From NCBI RefSeq assembly GCF_963678635.1, contig NC_087062.1:53642473-53702472 (forward strand): a DNA stretch of 60,000 nucleotides, written 5' to 3'. The first letter of the stretch is position 1, and every line of letters begins with the position of its first letter. Origin of the DNA: Symsagittifera roscoffensis. Taxonomy: Eukaryota; Xenacoelomorpha; Acoela; Convolutidae. Below the pieces are notes generated by a model that was not told the origin of the DNA, ran no database searches, and saw nothing but the letters and a program-made list of their open reading frames with translations. The position numbers were made by a program, and so were the translations under genes. Shown here one piece after another: positions 41,315 through 53,858 of this stretch.

Positions 41315-41520
41315 ATGTCAGTTTATGGGAACCATTCAATTTTGGATCTGAGCTCCAGTTTAGTTCCGAACTTGGATGTAGAAGAGGTGGATGATAGCTG
41401 GAAGGAGTCTTTCTATGAACCACTTCCAGACTGGGTGCACAATGTAATAGGAGTCCTTTTGGTCATCAACATATATCTTGGGTTCCATGGCAACGGCATC
41501 ACTATCCACATATTCCTCTC
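41315..41520 (+). CDS. Opsin B exon 1 (N-terminus, TM1)
   Basis: ATG at 41315 opens MSVYGNHSILDLSSSLVPNL with an NHS sequon, then the acidic segment VEEVDDSW and TM1 (PLPDWVHNVIGVLLVINIYLGFHGNGITIHIFLS). The donor GTAAGA starts at 41521. 206 nt, ending in phase 2, which joins exon 2 to give TKSLRTPQN. Closely related to opsin A exon 1 on the opposite strand. The receptor would be a plasma or rhabdomere membrane photopigment if complete. Confidence 0.88.
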
Positions 41521-43166
41521 GTAAGACACTCAAAGCATCTTTATGGACAAGCAAGCGAATTTGAGGTTTAGTTTGCAGAATTTGTATGTCTGGCGTAGAT
41601 TTCATTTTCCTGGGACATATTTGGTGAAGAGTTTTGAAGTATTAGTCGCCTCTAACTTATTTCTGGTCTGCGTTTTGTTTCACTTACATCATTTACTTTT
41701 TGTCAGCCGAAACTTTTCGGTCAGTTGTATTATAACATTTTTGATAACTGTAATCAAAAGGCAACTTTAAGCCTCATCGTCAGTAGTTAAACTTCATTAC
41801 TTTTTTCATTTATCGATTTGTGATATTAAAATGTTATATTTGGACACAACTTTTCGAAAATATAAAAAATTTATTTTTAGATAAATCCAAACAGTTTTTG
41901 CTGGAAGAATGGTGACTATCTCTAGCTAACGTAATTAATTTAAGAAGATAAAAAATAGCGAATTACACAAAATGCAAATAAAATCCAAATAGTTTGCGAA
42001 ATGACACCAATAAACATTAATAAGGTATATGCCAATATTAAAAAATCAGCCAATATTATTAGTTTTAAGGAGTTAACGCTTTTAAAAAATCTTCTCCAGA
42101 AACTTAACGAAAGTAGTTTTTTTGTAGGTTTTTAGCAGAACTATTAAAGTCAAAGTTTGAATACAGACAAAGCTTTCGCACTACCTGAGATCCCCGTTGA
42201 AAAAATACTCCGCGCAGCATTGAAGAATTCAAGTATTTGTTACCAAAGTTGCGTTTGAGTCATCAATTCAGCTTTCCTATTTCTTTCAAAGATTTTCGCC
42301 TTAACTTTTCAAAAATTTCATATCTCAGAAAGGCGTTTTTAGGCACTTTTTGGAAAATTTCGACTAAAAAATTGCGTTTTTTCGGCGCGCGCTCCCCCTT
42401 AAAATCAGTACAGATTGGCGCCAAAGGCGCCTTTAGAAAAACTTTTAAGTCAGTCAGCCAACAATGGTTATCTCAAAATAGTACAAAGGTTAGCTTTGGG
42501 TCGGCAGGGGGTCGAACCCCTGAGGAAGAGCGTCCCCCCCCCGAAATCCGCTACTGTCTGATGAGATCACTCTTTGAATGAAACTTTAGACAAGTGGGAA
42601 TTCAATTGGATCCTTCAGTGCAGCGCCTTGATATAGGATAGCAACGCTTTACAATAATTAAAAGTAGATTCGGAGTACATACAAAAGAAAGGAATCGTCA
42701 GTTTCTTGGCAGACAAAGCGGTGAACTGAAATGATCAATAGAGTTGAGTTCTGTATTTTACACTGATAGAATTGGAAATTCGGAGTGAAACTCTTTTCTA
42801 CGAAATGAATTCGGATTTCGGATCTAATAAGTAGATTTTAAAGGAAACTTTTAATACCCCAAACCCGCTGAAGGTTTCGAATCTTTGAAACTCAAATGTA
42901 GAAAAACACTTCGTAATAATTCCGAGAAGACTCAAATTATGACACTTAGTAATTGATATTTTTGTATGGGGCTTGAAATTCAATCAGAATTTGTTTTTTT
43001 TTCTAAGTTCTTAAGCGCCTCGCCTCAATTGAGTTAATTTGACAAAATTTAATGAAAAAATATGTTCAGTCTTTTACAAAAGTAAATGGAAAGTAAATTT
43101 TGACTATACTATTTTACATTTTATATTTTTAATATAATTTAATATATTTTATATAACTTATTTTAG
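41521..43166 (+). other. Opsin B intron 1
   Basis: 1.65 kb, GTAAGA to TTATTTTAG. Contains a hAT-like MITE remnant near 42310-42556. Otherwise AT-rich with no coding signal. Confidence 0.7.
42310..42556. mobile_element. hAT-like MITE remnant
   Basis: Contains TTCGGCGCGCGCTCCCC, GGCGCCAAAGGCGCC, GGGTCGGCAGGGGGTCGAA and the right end AAATCCGCTACTG at 42556. The left end is decayed. Confidence 0.6.
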
Positions 43167-43294
43167 AACCAAGTCCTTGCGCACCCCTCAGAACTTGTTT
43201 CTAGTTAATCTGGCGGTGGTGGATTTTATCATGGTGATGGCATGTCAGCCTGAATTCTGCATCTCAAGTTTCCTCAGATACCATCCATTTGGCT
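43167..43294 (+). CDS. Opsin B exon 2 (TM2)
   Basis: Acceptor TTATTTTAG ends at 43166; donor GTGAGT starts at 43295. It encodes TKSLRTPQNLFLVNLAVVDF and then IMVMACQPEFCISSFLRYHPFG. The NLAVVD motif carries the conserved TM2 Asp (D2.50 of class A receptors). 128 nt, entering in phase 2 and leaving in phase 1, which fits exon 3. The frame is intact here, unlike opsin A exon 2. Confidence 0.9.
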
Positions 43295-43679
43295 GTGAGT
43301 AACTACCGTTCAAAAAAAATTTCGCATTGCTCCTTTATGTTTATTGCAGATAGTTTGAATAATTCTATCTTCAGATCTTCATATATTTTTTTAAAATGAC
43401 ATTATCGAAATTAGTTTTTATGACTTTTAGATATTTGAGGGCGTGAGCAAAGCTCTGAATGGTGCCAACTAGTATGAATAAGAATTCTTACAAACAATCA
43501 ACCAATCCTATTGCAGCACCCGGATTGACCTCCATAGACAAAAAGGCTAATCATACAATTTCAGAAAAATAAATTAGAAAAACTTTATAATTTTATAATT
43601 GTTTGACTAGCATTTTTTGTGTCAGCAAAAAAAAATTCTAAGTTGTTTCCAAATTGCTTCAAAACATAATGTTTTTGAC

Positions 43680-43996
43680 CCGTTATCAATTATGGTATAT
43701 AAGCTTTCTTGAACCAATTTGGAACGATTTCTAAAGGCGGATTAAATCTCCACTTACGCGTTAGTGGCGCGAAATATATCGCGCGTTAATTGTTCCAAAT
43801 TGGTCAAAATGACAATCTTTAAACCCCCATAATTTTACGAAAAATGGTCACAGGTGAAATATCTCTTCAAATTCAAGCTCAGGACAACAATAGCTTTTGA
43901 ATGATATGGTTAGTTAAAAAGTCGAAATTTGTCTGAAGAAAAAAAACCCACCCGAGCACAAATATTCCGTTACTTTCGTATCGAAAGTCGGAACAA
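43680..43996. repeat. Partial dispersed repeat (foldback family)
   Basis: Matches one arm of 38277-39764 (TTACGCGTTAGTGGCGCGAA, AACCCCCATAATTTTACG, ending CGAAAGTCGGAACAAT). It lacks the hairpin end. Confidence 0.65.
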
Positions 43997-44791
43997 TAAT
44001 GTAATTTTGACTTATGGTTGATGAAATTAAATCAGAGGCTCCTGGACAAACAAAAATTGACAATTCTTTTGTTTTGGAGGTGTTATTTAAAAATTTAATC
44101 ATAACTTGTGATTTGCATTGTTTGAACACATTTCCAAAAACTACAGAGAATTCAAACTTCAAGGGCTTAATTATTTTTTATTGAAAGCTGTTGAGCGTAG
44201 TTTTTGCTTAATACAGCAAAAAATGACAAAGAAAATTGGTAAAAATGAGCAAGGCCTGGCATCAGAAGTCTGTAATCCTGAACGCTTTTGCGCTATTGGT
44301 TAATAAAAGCAACATAAACTTATTTGATCAAATTTTCCTAGTAAAAAAAATTAGCCCGGCTGATGGATAAGAATATGATAAGTAAGTGAGCTAATTTTAA
44401 TTTGCAATTCATTTTGGTACAATTTTACAACTTGGCAAATGAATTAAAAAACAAAAAGTAGAAAAAAAGACTATTCTGAAGGAAAAGCTGTAGTGCATAA
44501 ATGATTTACACTCACTGTTGTCGAAAAAAATTATACAAGCAAGCGGCAATATACGAGCGGCAAAATTAGCGGTCAATTAGCGTCTCCAAAACTCATTTTT
44601 CGATTTTTGAACCATCTATTTTTCATGAACCACTTCTGTTTTGAACAAATCTTGATAAAAAACTCGAATTTTTATTTATTTCCTCGGTTGAATACAATGT
44701 CTTTTTTTCCAATGAGTGTAACTTTTACTTTTTTATCGGATGTCGCTTGCCCTACTAGGGGCAGTGAATGGGAAGAACCGTTCACTAATAG

Positions 44792-45327
44792 AACAAGACT
44801 GCTCGTATCAGGGCGAATGTTCCGACTGCTTTTGAAGGTTTATGGAGCAGCAGTAATAGCATAAAAACATTCTATGAAATAAAATGAAATGAAAAAAATT
44901 TTTCCTAAAATTTGAATTTTTTTATGAAAATCATCCCCCACGCGCCATATAAAGTACAAAAAGATAGTTTTCGTTCCTGTAACACATCAATTATGGCAAA
45001 TAAGCTTCGTTCAACCAATTTGGAACGATTTATAAGACGGATTAAATCTCCGCTTACGCGTTAATAGCGCGAATTATATCGCGCGTTAATTGTCCCAAAT
45101 TGGTCAAAATGGCCAAAATGGCAATCTTTAAACCCTCATAACTTTACGAAAAATGATCACAGGTGAAATATCTTTTCAAATTTAGGCTCAGGACAACAAT
45201 ACTTTTTGAATGATAAAAAAAAATTCTCTCAAAAATGGCTAGTTAAAAAGTCGAAATTTGTCTGAAGAAAAAAAAACCCACCCCGAGCACAAATATTCCG
45301 TTACTTTCGTATCGAAAGTCGGAACAA
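44792..45327. repeat. Full-length member of the dispersed repeat (about 536 bp)
   Basis: Runs from AACAAGACTGCTCGTATCAG to CGAAAGTCGGAACAAT. Internal blocks match both arms of the foldback. Probably the basic unit of that family. Confidence 0.7.
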
Positions 45328-45366
45328 TAAATATCAATGGTTTGTTAATCCTGGATTCAATTTTAG

Positions 45367-45588
45367 CTTGCTACATATTTGGTACCGTGGCCACTTTCGG
45401 TGGTCTGTGTTCCATCAACTCTATGGCGGCTATTGCTTATGACAGATACATAATGATCTGCTCTCCTCCTGAGAAGATGACCACGCCCACCATGAAGAGA
45501 TCTCTCAGTATAATTGCCTGTGTGTGGGCATACAATCTCATATTCGCCATTCTGCCCAATGTGGGTATAGGTGGTTTCTATCTGAATG
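45367..45588 (+). CDS. Opsin B exon 3 (TM3-TM4, DRY motif)
   Basis: Acceptor TTCAATTTTAG ends at 45366; donor GTGAGT starts at 45589. In phase from exon 2 it reads SCYIFGTVATFGGLCSINSM and then AAIAYDRYIMICSP, with the conserved TM3 Cys and the AYDRY version of the E/DRY G-protein-coupling motif. It continues through TM4 (SLSIIACVWAYNLIFAILPN) to VGIGGFYLNG. 222 nt. No equivalent exon is visible for opsin A. Confidence 0.9.
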
Positions 45589-46416
45589 GTGAGTAGAAAA
45601 TGGAACAAGTAACTTCCAAGTTGTAAGTTCGATTTATATTTTTTATTATCTTTTCAGTCAAGTTTTCTTCCGAGATAACAAACATTCTGCTATAACTGTT
45701 CCTATGATACATTCTGCTATTATGTTTAAGCTGAAATGAACACTGTTCTTTGGTACTGAATAAAAACGCACGAATTAGTCGTGTAGATATTCTCAAAACA
45801 TTTCCTAAAACATTTCTTGTCAAAAGTTTCGGCAGATTTTTTCTCCAAAAATAAATTCGATTTTTGAAACATCCGTTTTTGATCTACTTTTTTCAAAAGC
45901 ATCTGAAAAATTTTATAAAACTAAAATATATCTATATTATAAAAAGGGCTTTCATTTAAAACGAAAAGGCTGCAAATTTATAGGACTCCATTAACATTCC
46001 AACTTGCGCTTATTCTAAGACTCGAAATTATTCTGCTGTTACTAGGGGCAAAATATATCACTTTGAAATTGACATTGCGCGAGGAATTAAAACTTCCGAT
46101 TGTTTTAAATTGCAGGTATTTGTCTATTAAATTGGCTTAAATAAAATTGGCTGAGTCCTAAAATAATTCCATATATAAAATTTTATTTGAGTTTTGTGGT
46201 AGTGATTGTTTTTGAAAACGTTTTTGTAAACCACTTCATCAAAAGCATGAGAAATCTTATTAAATGCTGAAGAAAATGACTCTTTGAAGTCTGTAATCCT
46301 GAACGCTTTTGCGCTATTGGTTACAAAAACGTTTTTCTGCACACTGATCAATTCATTTTTTGGGGGAGGTGTCAAGGTATTGGTGGCTTCATTCAAGATG
46401 TCTTGATGACATTTAG
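45589..46416 (+). other. Opsin B intron 3
   Basis: 828 bp, GTGAGT to GACATTTAG. AT-rich. Carries the 37-bp block shared with 44265. No gene. Confidence 0.7.
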
Positions 46417-46592
46417 GATGCGGAACCTGCTGCACTTTTGACTTCATCTCGCGCAGCTGGTACAATCGTGCTAACCTGTTCCTGATGTACGTGTTTGGGT
46501 TTCTGTTTCCACTCATTATATGCATCTACTGCTACCTGCAAGTGTTCCTCACAGTCAAAGGCAGTGGAGCTGCAAACAAAAACGATGCGAAG
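46417..46592 (+). CDS. Opsin B exon 4 (extracellular loop 2, TM5)
   Basis: Acceptor ATTTAG at 46416; donor-like GTGCAC at 46593, at the same NDAK position as the opsin A donor. It encodes CGTCCTFDFISRSWYNRAN, TM5 (MYVFGFLFPLIICIYCYLQV) and loop 3 to KNDAK. Exons 1-4 add up to 732 nt (244 codons) without a break. If the weak GTGCAC donor is not used, the frame reads through to a stop at 46773-46775 and gives a truncated receptor lacking TM6-TM7. Confidence 0.85.
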
Positions 46593-47674
46593 GTGCACCA
46601 TTTTGACATTTTGGATCGCAATAATTGTGATCAGTCACACTTCGACCCAGTAGAGGATGTAGAGAGCGGGACGCGGACACCTCCTCATATGGCCAACTCC
46701 ATAGAATTTGACCTCATAGCCGCACAAAATGCAATCAAACATAAGTGTTGCAAATTAAGTCGTGTATGGAGCTAATAAAACGAATTAGCTGCCTCAATTT
46801 GAAACGATTTTGTTGTACGGGATAGCAAAACAAGCAATTTCAACCGTACTCTTGGCAGGTCACTATGGTGGTTTGCATACTCAGCTGGTTATTCTCAGAT
46901 CAAGAGATTAATTCACTGATGGACCAGCGTTTTAAAAAAATGGTTTGAATAAAAAAAACGGCTCCGATCATATATATTCCTCATTTTATTCGAAAGTCAG
47001 AACAATTCGTCTCTGATAAAGAAAAAATCGTATCGACAAACAGCCTGTAGTGTTGTTTGCTGAACCAAATTTCACCGAGTTAGAGTTGCACCACCTCGTT
47101 TTAAAAACGAAACATGCAAAGTGTTACAATTTACCCACAACAATTAGGGACTAATGTGACTCAATTATAAAAAAAGCTAGCTGAAAAATTTGTTTTTTTT
47201 TCTGCACAGCTTTTTATGACAAAAATGTAATGTTTGAAAACTGATAGCCTTCGAATAATTTTTATACAAAAGATAATTAAAATGTATTATGACTAGCACA
47301 ATCAGTAAATCATTGGGATCTACTTAACAATATCTCCCTGCAGGGTATCTACTAAAGAATCTGAATAAAAAAGTAAATTAGCACTAGAGCGTTCTACTCA
47401 GAAAAACTGTTGGGCAGTGGACCCGTTCTCAGAGATTTTTAGATTAGGTTTAAAATTTCTGATACAACAATTATTAGCACATTATACTGCATTTTCTCTT
47501 TGCGTTCAAACATTTCCTAGTTTTTCAATAATTTTTTGTCATAATTAACTTGTGATCTATGCATGGACACTATTTTCAGCTCCTTTGCAAGAGCAGTTTA
47601 GTAAAAAGTACGATTATCTAACTCTCCGAACCTAGTTTTTCAAAAAAATTAAAATCGAAAATTTTGTAGTGTAT
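46593..47674 (+). other. Region after opsin B exon 4, possible TM6 fragment at 46860-46905
   Basis: After an AG at 46858, the frame reads VTMVVCILSWL, which resembles the TM6 segment of opsin A (KVSLVCIGVFIITWLPY). It loses similarity immediately, and no TM7 with a retinal Lys is found before the retroelement at 47675. A short remnant of the dispersed repeat lies near 46960-47000. Opsin B is therefore incomplete in this window. The fragment call is weak. Confidence 0.3.
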
Positions 47675-49519
47675 TGATTTTAAGTCCGGGGTGGCTCACT
47701 CATAGAGTAAATTCAGATAAAGTCAACCGTCTGTTCGTCATGCTATCTTGTTTTCGGACGGATAGATTCTTTCAGCTTCATAGTCTAATACCAATCTTAA
47801 TCTTACTCTTATATCTCCTAGTCTCAACAGATCTAGTGTATACTGGTATTTGCGAGTTAGATATCAGAAACTATCTTGAAGGAGAACAACTGCCTTCTAG
47901 GTTATATTTATTTTGTTCTGTTGCTGAAACTATGAATAGTTTCAGCGTTACAAATAATTATAAGTGTCAGTTATGGATTATGATTGGTTAGTTAAAAATA
48001 TAGTTTTATCAATAATGTAATTGGATATAAATAATAGTTTTAAACTGGTTCCACCCATCCGGGATTCAGAGAGTTTTAAGTTTTAATGATTATTGCAGTG
48101 AAGGATGGATAGAGAGATTTCTTGTTTCTCTAGTAGTTTCTTTTTGAAGCATTGGCTGCGTGAGAGAAGAGGGGAGACAGTTGTTCATGTTTTGAAGTAG
48201 ATGTCCTCATCGACAGAAGGGGGACAGGTGTTTGTGCTTCAGAAGTGGTTCTCGTATATCCTAAATCTTTTCGAGTCATCGGTTCAAGATTTCAGATCTA
48301 TACAATGATGCATTGATTTCTTTAAGCTAGAGCGACACTACGTGCAAGATGGAGTTTGACATCTTTTGTGTGAAACGACAAGTGACTAGTATCAGTATGT
48401 GATGCCAACATAGAGATGGCCATTGTTCTTCTGCAATGGGTTCCTTTGCTGCCATGTTGCGTCCATACTTCAAATCCTGTGAGGGTTGTAACATAGGCAA
48501 CAAACCGATAGATTTGTCATTCGAAACTCGGAACGTCGTCGAGTTTTCATCTCCTTTTGCTGCTCGTTCTTTTTGCTCCAATAAATCTTTTACATTGCAT
48601 ATATATATATCTATATCTTGTTGGTGAGATCATTTTTGTTTATGGTATAAATAAGTTGTTTTCGCGAAAATGTTTTTATTTAGTTTCGGTTATTTTAAAG
48701 AGTTTCTCACCCTGGAGCCACTCTTAGCGAAAATTGAGGATCGGGGTCGTAGCACATGGTGCGCGCATGTACTTCGAGAGACGTCGTTCTGGTGGGTTAG
48801 GCCAAAAGGGAGTATAAATTAACCGTCTCTTTGAGCAGAGTATCTTTTCGTGTCCATCTTTTTGTTCCATTTCATCAGGTGTTTTTCTCTTTTTTGCTTT
48901 TCGTTGCCCTTTTATCAAAAACAAATTGGTAGATTTGTGTTTTTCTTTTGAGTTTTTAAGGTTTCAAGTGGTTGTAATAAAATTTGAAAGTGGGTTTCAA
49001 AAGAATGATTAATCCAGTTTTAATTTGGGTTTAATTTGATTTGAGTACCGTGGGACTTTCTAATACATGTGGTTAGTTTTTAAACATTAGTAAACTGTGT
49101 TGGTTAGTTTAAGCTTACTTGTAATTCCTCCAACCGGCTTAAAGGAACATTTGAAACTAGTGAAAACAAGTTAGAGTTATTATCAGTTAGTTCCTGAAAC
49201 TAGAATTTATTTATTACTCATTTTTGTGTATGATTTACTCATTTTTGTGTAAAGATTGCGTAAAATGTTGGCGAGTAAATGGGAGATCTTCAAAAATTAC
49301 AAAGAAGCACGCAAACTAAAAGTTTAGTTATCTTCAATTTATTTTGCGTTATAAATTTACTACTTCATATTTGAATTTTATTAAAGAATTATCAAATTAT
49401 CGCAATTTGTATTAAATTTACTTCGCCAAAATTATTTTTTGACATGGTGAAGAATAAATTGAAAAAATTTAAGTAGATTTTTTTTTAATCTTTAGATGAG
49501 TGCCTGGTGAAATCCAAAT
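47675..49519 (-). repeat. 3' LTR-containing terminal region, copy 2
   Basis: Block homology with 7150-8816: TTTATATCCAATTAC, GGTTCCACCCATCCGGG (inverse), the GAGCAAAAAGAACGAGCAGC block near 48.55 kb, CCAACCGG near 49.13 kb and GAAGTAGTAAATTTATAACG near 49.35 kb. It ends at 47675 with CA in sense. An intron acceptor-like TTTTACATTTCAG lies at 49520. Confidence 0.65.
48436..48627 (+). other. Antisense LTR frame, copy 2
   Basis: A 63-codon frame starting MGSFAAMLRPYFKSCEGC, homologous to the antisense frames at 8282-8034 and 12521-12273. The sense strand here is also open (48581-48327). Coding status uncertain. Confidence 0.25.
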
Positions 49520-49559
49520 CTGAAATGTAAAACACAAGTGAAGGAATGGTGAGTATCTT

Positions 49560-51847
49560 ATTGGTTTGTGTTCAGGATAAAATTCATGGGGAAGTTAGTT
49601 TTAAGGATGTCGGATGTTACTAAAAGCTTGGTATTATACTTTTAGTGCGAAGCAGTCGCCAAAAAAGTTCAAGCGCTCTGATGATATCTATTTTTCGGTG
49701 GTAGCTGAAAACTCTTGATTAGTATTTTGGATAAGGTTATAAACTTTTGTGATTAAATTTAGTACAGTGGATTTTTTTTAGTAGTGCTACTTCACTTCAA
49801 ATGGATGTATATACTCTTGGGGAATGATGAAGAGTCGTCTGGTGGGAAAATGTTGGTCAGTGGTGTTAAAATATGTACATCTGTCGAATAGGATCATAAA
49901 TTTTGAGGATGCCATGCAAGTTAGTTGATTTGATGCAATTTGTGAATTTTAAGAAAAAGGGTGATGTGTATTTTCAATTTGTGAACATAAAACGCTGGTT
50001 TGGATTACGGGATGATGAAATATGTGTGTAGTGTCTTTGTATAAATTTATACTATGTGTACCTTTGGGTTAGTTTTGTTTTATCCATGTTTTCGTGTGAA
50101 CAGTAAGAATTTATTTCCTCTGGTGTGAGGAAGTTAAATGCTGGTGCGAAGTGATCGATTTTATGAAAGAACGGCTCATAGGTCTTAGTGTTTTTTTTGT
50201 GCGTGATCTATAATATGATCGAGTTTTTTGTTATTGCTGTCAAGATGGAAAATATATTCTGATTTCATGAAAAACTTTTCAGTTAAATGAGGGTTACTGT
50301 TTGGATCATCGTCATACGGGGAATTTTTCATATACCTGGTGACAGCGTGGTCATAATGGTTAACGTAAAATCGGTTTCCTTTGGGTGCTACGAATTTGTT
50401 TAGTGTTTGGTTTAAACCAATAGTGGTGAATCGATTTCATGCAGTGAATGCGATGATCAGGTGTTGAATGTTGGTGTTAAAATATATATATCTGTAGAAT
50501 AGGATACTAAATTCTGAGGAAGCCATGCAAGTTAGTTGATTTGATGCAGTTTGTGAAGTTTAAGAAATAGCGTGATGTGTATTTTGAGTTTATGAGCATA
50601 AAACGACGGTTTGGATTACGCGATGATGAAATGTGTTTTTAGTGTATTTGTTTAAGTTTTTACTATGTGTACTTTTGGGTTACTTTTGTTTTTAACATGA
50701 TTTCGTGTGAACAGTAATTATCTCTTTCTTCTGTTGTGAGGAAATTAAATGTTGGTGCCAATTGATCAAATTTATGAAAGAACGGGTCAGAGATTTGGTG
50801 TTTTTTTGTGCGTCATCTATAATATGGTCGATTTTTTGCTATTGCTATCAAGATGGAAAATATATTCTGATTTTATAAAAAAAATTTCAGTTAGTTGAGG
50901 GTTAATGTTTGGATCAATGTCATACGGGGAGTTTTCCATATACATGGCGACAGCGTAGTCATAATGGTTAAGGTAAAATTGGTTTGCTTTGGGTGCTACG
51001 AATCTGTTTAGTGTTTGGCTTAAACCGATACTGGTGAATTGATTTTCATGCAGTGCGATGATTAGGTGGTGAATGATGATATCACAAAGTTCGTTGTCGA
51101 CGGGATTGTTTTTCAATGGAATTTTTAGTGGGTTAGTAAAGTTGTAATAGAAGATCCAGGATAGTGTAGGGATTAGGGTATGCTCATCGACGTATGGTGT
51201 ATGTGGGTTTTCATTTTCGGAATTGTAGTATATATATTGGGGGGAAAATGTTAAATTTTGAGTAAGGAAATCTGGGGTATTAGTGATGTGAGGATGATGA
51301 CTATATAGTCGGGATGATCTTGGGAGACTAATAACAAACTGAGGTGCAGTTTTAGAGTGGTTGCGTTTCATGAAAACTCTTTGGGCTCGTGTGGGTGCAA
51401 TGTCAACTGAGGGAGTAGATGATTCGGGAGCCAGAGCTGAATGAGTCAGTTGGTGAACTGTTAATTGTGTCGTGATTTTGTTGTCGATTAGTTATAAATT
51501 TATCTAAATCTTGCTCAAGTTTATCGTCTGTGATAGGACTGGGTGCATCGGGTTCATTACTTGACAGATGAAGAAGATGAAGGTAGCGTCAGTAGGTGAG
51601 GAGGGAGAGGGATATGGTTCATCCGGGATTGGGGGAGTTATAGGCTGCAAAGATGGCGAGAAAAATTAGTAGGACTAGGTTTTGACAACTGTTCGAGTTG
51701 AATCATCTGAGTCCAAGTGTGGTGAGTTAGAAAAAAACTGGGTAGGGGAGTAGAAGTGAGGTCTGCAATTAAAATGAAGAAAATTTGACGTTGGAGGTGT
51801 GATGAAAAGGAAAGGGTACGGTTGAGGGATCCAATTTGTTGGCTCAT
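49560..51847 (-). pseudogene. ORFd remnant, copy 2
   Basis: The start MSQQIGSLNR at 51847 matches ORFd of copy 1 (MSRQLGSLHR) and retains the ATGA overlap with the env frame. The best open part, 51371-50817, encodes the central domain (SLPRSSRLYSHH, VDEHTLIPTLSWIFYYNFTNPL, NQFYLNHYDYAVAMY, INPQLTEIFFIKSEYIFHLD). The distal part is interrupted by a 611-bp tandem duplication and frameshifts. Non-functional. Confidence 0.8.
49861..51082 (-). repeat. Tandem duplication of about 611 bp inside ORFd, copy 2
   Basis: TGGTGTTAAAATAT at 49861 and 50472 begin two diverged units covering the same ORFd segment (GGTCATAATGGTTAA, GAATCGATTT / GAATTGATTT). They are less similar than the other duplications, so this one is older. 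Confidence 0.65.
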
Positions 51848-53858
51848 CGTGACCTAAAAAGATAATTGTTTTGGGCTCGAAAGTATATTTTGTGTGGTTG
51901 TTGTACAATTTTTTCTTGTGTACCGTCTATATTTGGTTGTTTGAGTGTAATAAGAGAATATGGGCTTCGTTGTGAAGTACTAGTTTGCAGTAAGACTTCG
52001 GCGAATGGAAGTGTGTCTAAAATTTGGTGAGACTAAAGATAAAGGGTGATTATTGTGTAAGGTGGGTAAATGTGATAGTGCTGTAGGCGTTGTATTGTAT
52101 TACCCTGTGGGGTATCATAGGTACTTGGTTTTGGAGATAACTTTTTTTAAATATTCGCTGATTTGAGCGTCTAGAAGAATTTTATAAAATGAGGTGGAAA
52201 TTATTCCAAAAAAATCTGCAAATAAAACACGTGCTAGGCTTGCCTGTCTATTGATTTCTGTGTGTATGGCGCATATGTTAAAGATACCTTTTAGGAGTGA
52301 AAAAAAACCAAAAAAAATAAACATTGCGTATAAAATAGCCAATCTTTCTATAATATAGTAGGGCCGTCATAGAAATGCTAGGTGTTCGTTTTTGATACCT
52401 ATGAAACTGAAAATATTCACTGGTGAAATGTCTTGTGAACGGTATTTTTCTCCATTGAGATTTTTATAGTCCTTATAATCTTTCAATTATCCTTTATAGT
52501 CTTTATCCACGGTAGATGTCGGAGAGACCTGCTATTACAGCAAGTTTTCGTCTTTTAGTATGGAGTTCTTGAAAAGGTTGGGTCTAATGACATGTTGTAT
52601 GTCGGTTTTGGAAAAAAAATTCCTATTGGTTTTAAGTCTATTTTTGGAGTTTGAGCGACTGCGCGTAGGATTTCAGGTGAAAGTTTCTTCACAGGTGCCA
52701 TTAGTGAAGGGTATCGAGTTAGAAGTTAATTTTTATATGCCTTTGGGTTAAGCTTTACTATATTGTGGTTGTTTTCGGATCCACATGGGTTAGTTTTATC
52801 CCAAAAGTATGCTCGTCGTGGTAGTGTATCTACAAACTGTACTTTGTTCTTATAAGGTTTAGGTATGCGTTGGTAGTATCTTTTATCTTCAAAAACAAAA
52901 ACTGGCGAAGTATAAAATTAAAAATTGTTTTCGTCATAGTCAATCAAGTTAGAGTGGTTACCGGATAAGATGTATCACGCATAAAGTGTTTTAAGAACTG
53001 CTAGGGCAAAAGATTTTAGTATTTGTGTTCGTTCTAATTCAGAGAGTGACATTTTTTGATAAATTCAACTGATTGTGTAATCTTATTTCATGTTGAGATG
53101 CGCTAAAATAGGTGTTATTCATTAGTAAAATTTCTTGTAATCGTGTACAATATTTATTTTTTGGTTGAATTTGTCCGCCATAGTTTCCTGTATTTTTTGT
53201 GAATTGTTACTGGATTGTAGAATTTTTTGTCTTCTGTATTTTGATAAGGATGTGCCAAAATTTTTTAATTTTACTGTTTTCATGTCAAAACCTTTGTCGT
53301 TTTTGACAAAAATTTCTGAATATATTGTTTTGAAAAATGGTTTGGGATCTTTACACGCTATTTCCGTTTCAGGGGTGATTTGAAAATGTGTTAAGTTCTT
53401 TTCTTTGCGATCTAGTTTTTTAAATTTTTCTTGGTTTGATCTAACTCGATTAGGGTTGATTTTGTCGAAAAGTAGATTCGATTGAGTATTTTTTGTGACT
53501 CTGGTGTTAATTGTACTTTTTCTAATTAAATTTTCCAATCGGAAAATATTTTTCCTGGTAGCCTGAATTTTTTTGTCTGCTTTACAGTTTGATGAGTTAT
53601 TTATTCCAATGTCTGGTATACGTTTTTATCGTGTAAGTTGTGGGTTAAAGGTCCCTTTGCGCCGTGATACGGGAGTTTGTCTTCTAGTTGTATATGACCT
53701 TGAAGGCGTTCAATTTGTGCGTGCAGAGTCTGGAGCTTTTATCAAAATGAATGTTTCATTTCGATAAGTTCTGATCTTTTTTTTGTTTCGATGAAAAGAT
53801 TTGTTTGGTTCTTTGTGTTTTCGTGGTCTATTTAAGTTGTGCTGTTGTTTTTGTCTGC
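51848..53858 (-). pseudogene. env remnant, copy 2
   Basis: Fragments match env of copy 1 over most of its length. The hydrophobic membrane-proximal segment is at 52342-52115 (ILYAMFIFFGFFSLLKGIFNICAIHTEINRQASLARVLFA). A Cys-rich middle region lies near 52.8 kb, and a QGHIQLEDKLPYHGAKG block near 53.7 kb. N-terminal codons including the signal peptide are missing: at about 53858 the sequence switches to gag-like repeats. Many stops. Confidence 0.8.

Larger units (their letters stand above)
43295..45366 (+). other. Opsin B intron 2 with dispersed repeats
   Basis: 2.07 kb. Contains two members of the repeat seen in the foldback (about 43680-43996 and 44792-45327). The second ends 39 nt before the exon 3 acceptor. 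A 37-bp block containing CTGAACGCTTTTGCGCTATT (44265-44302) recurs at 46286-46322. No gene. Confidence 0.65.
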
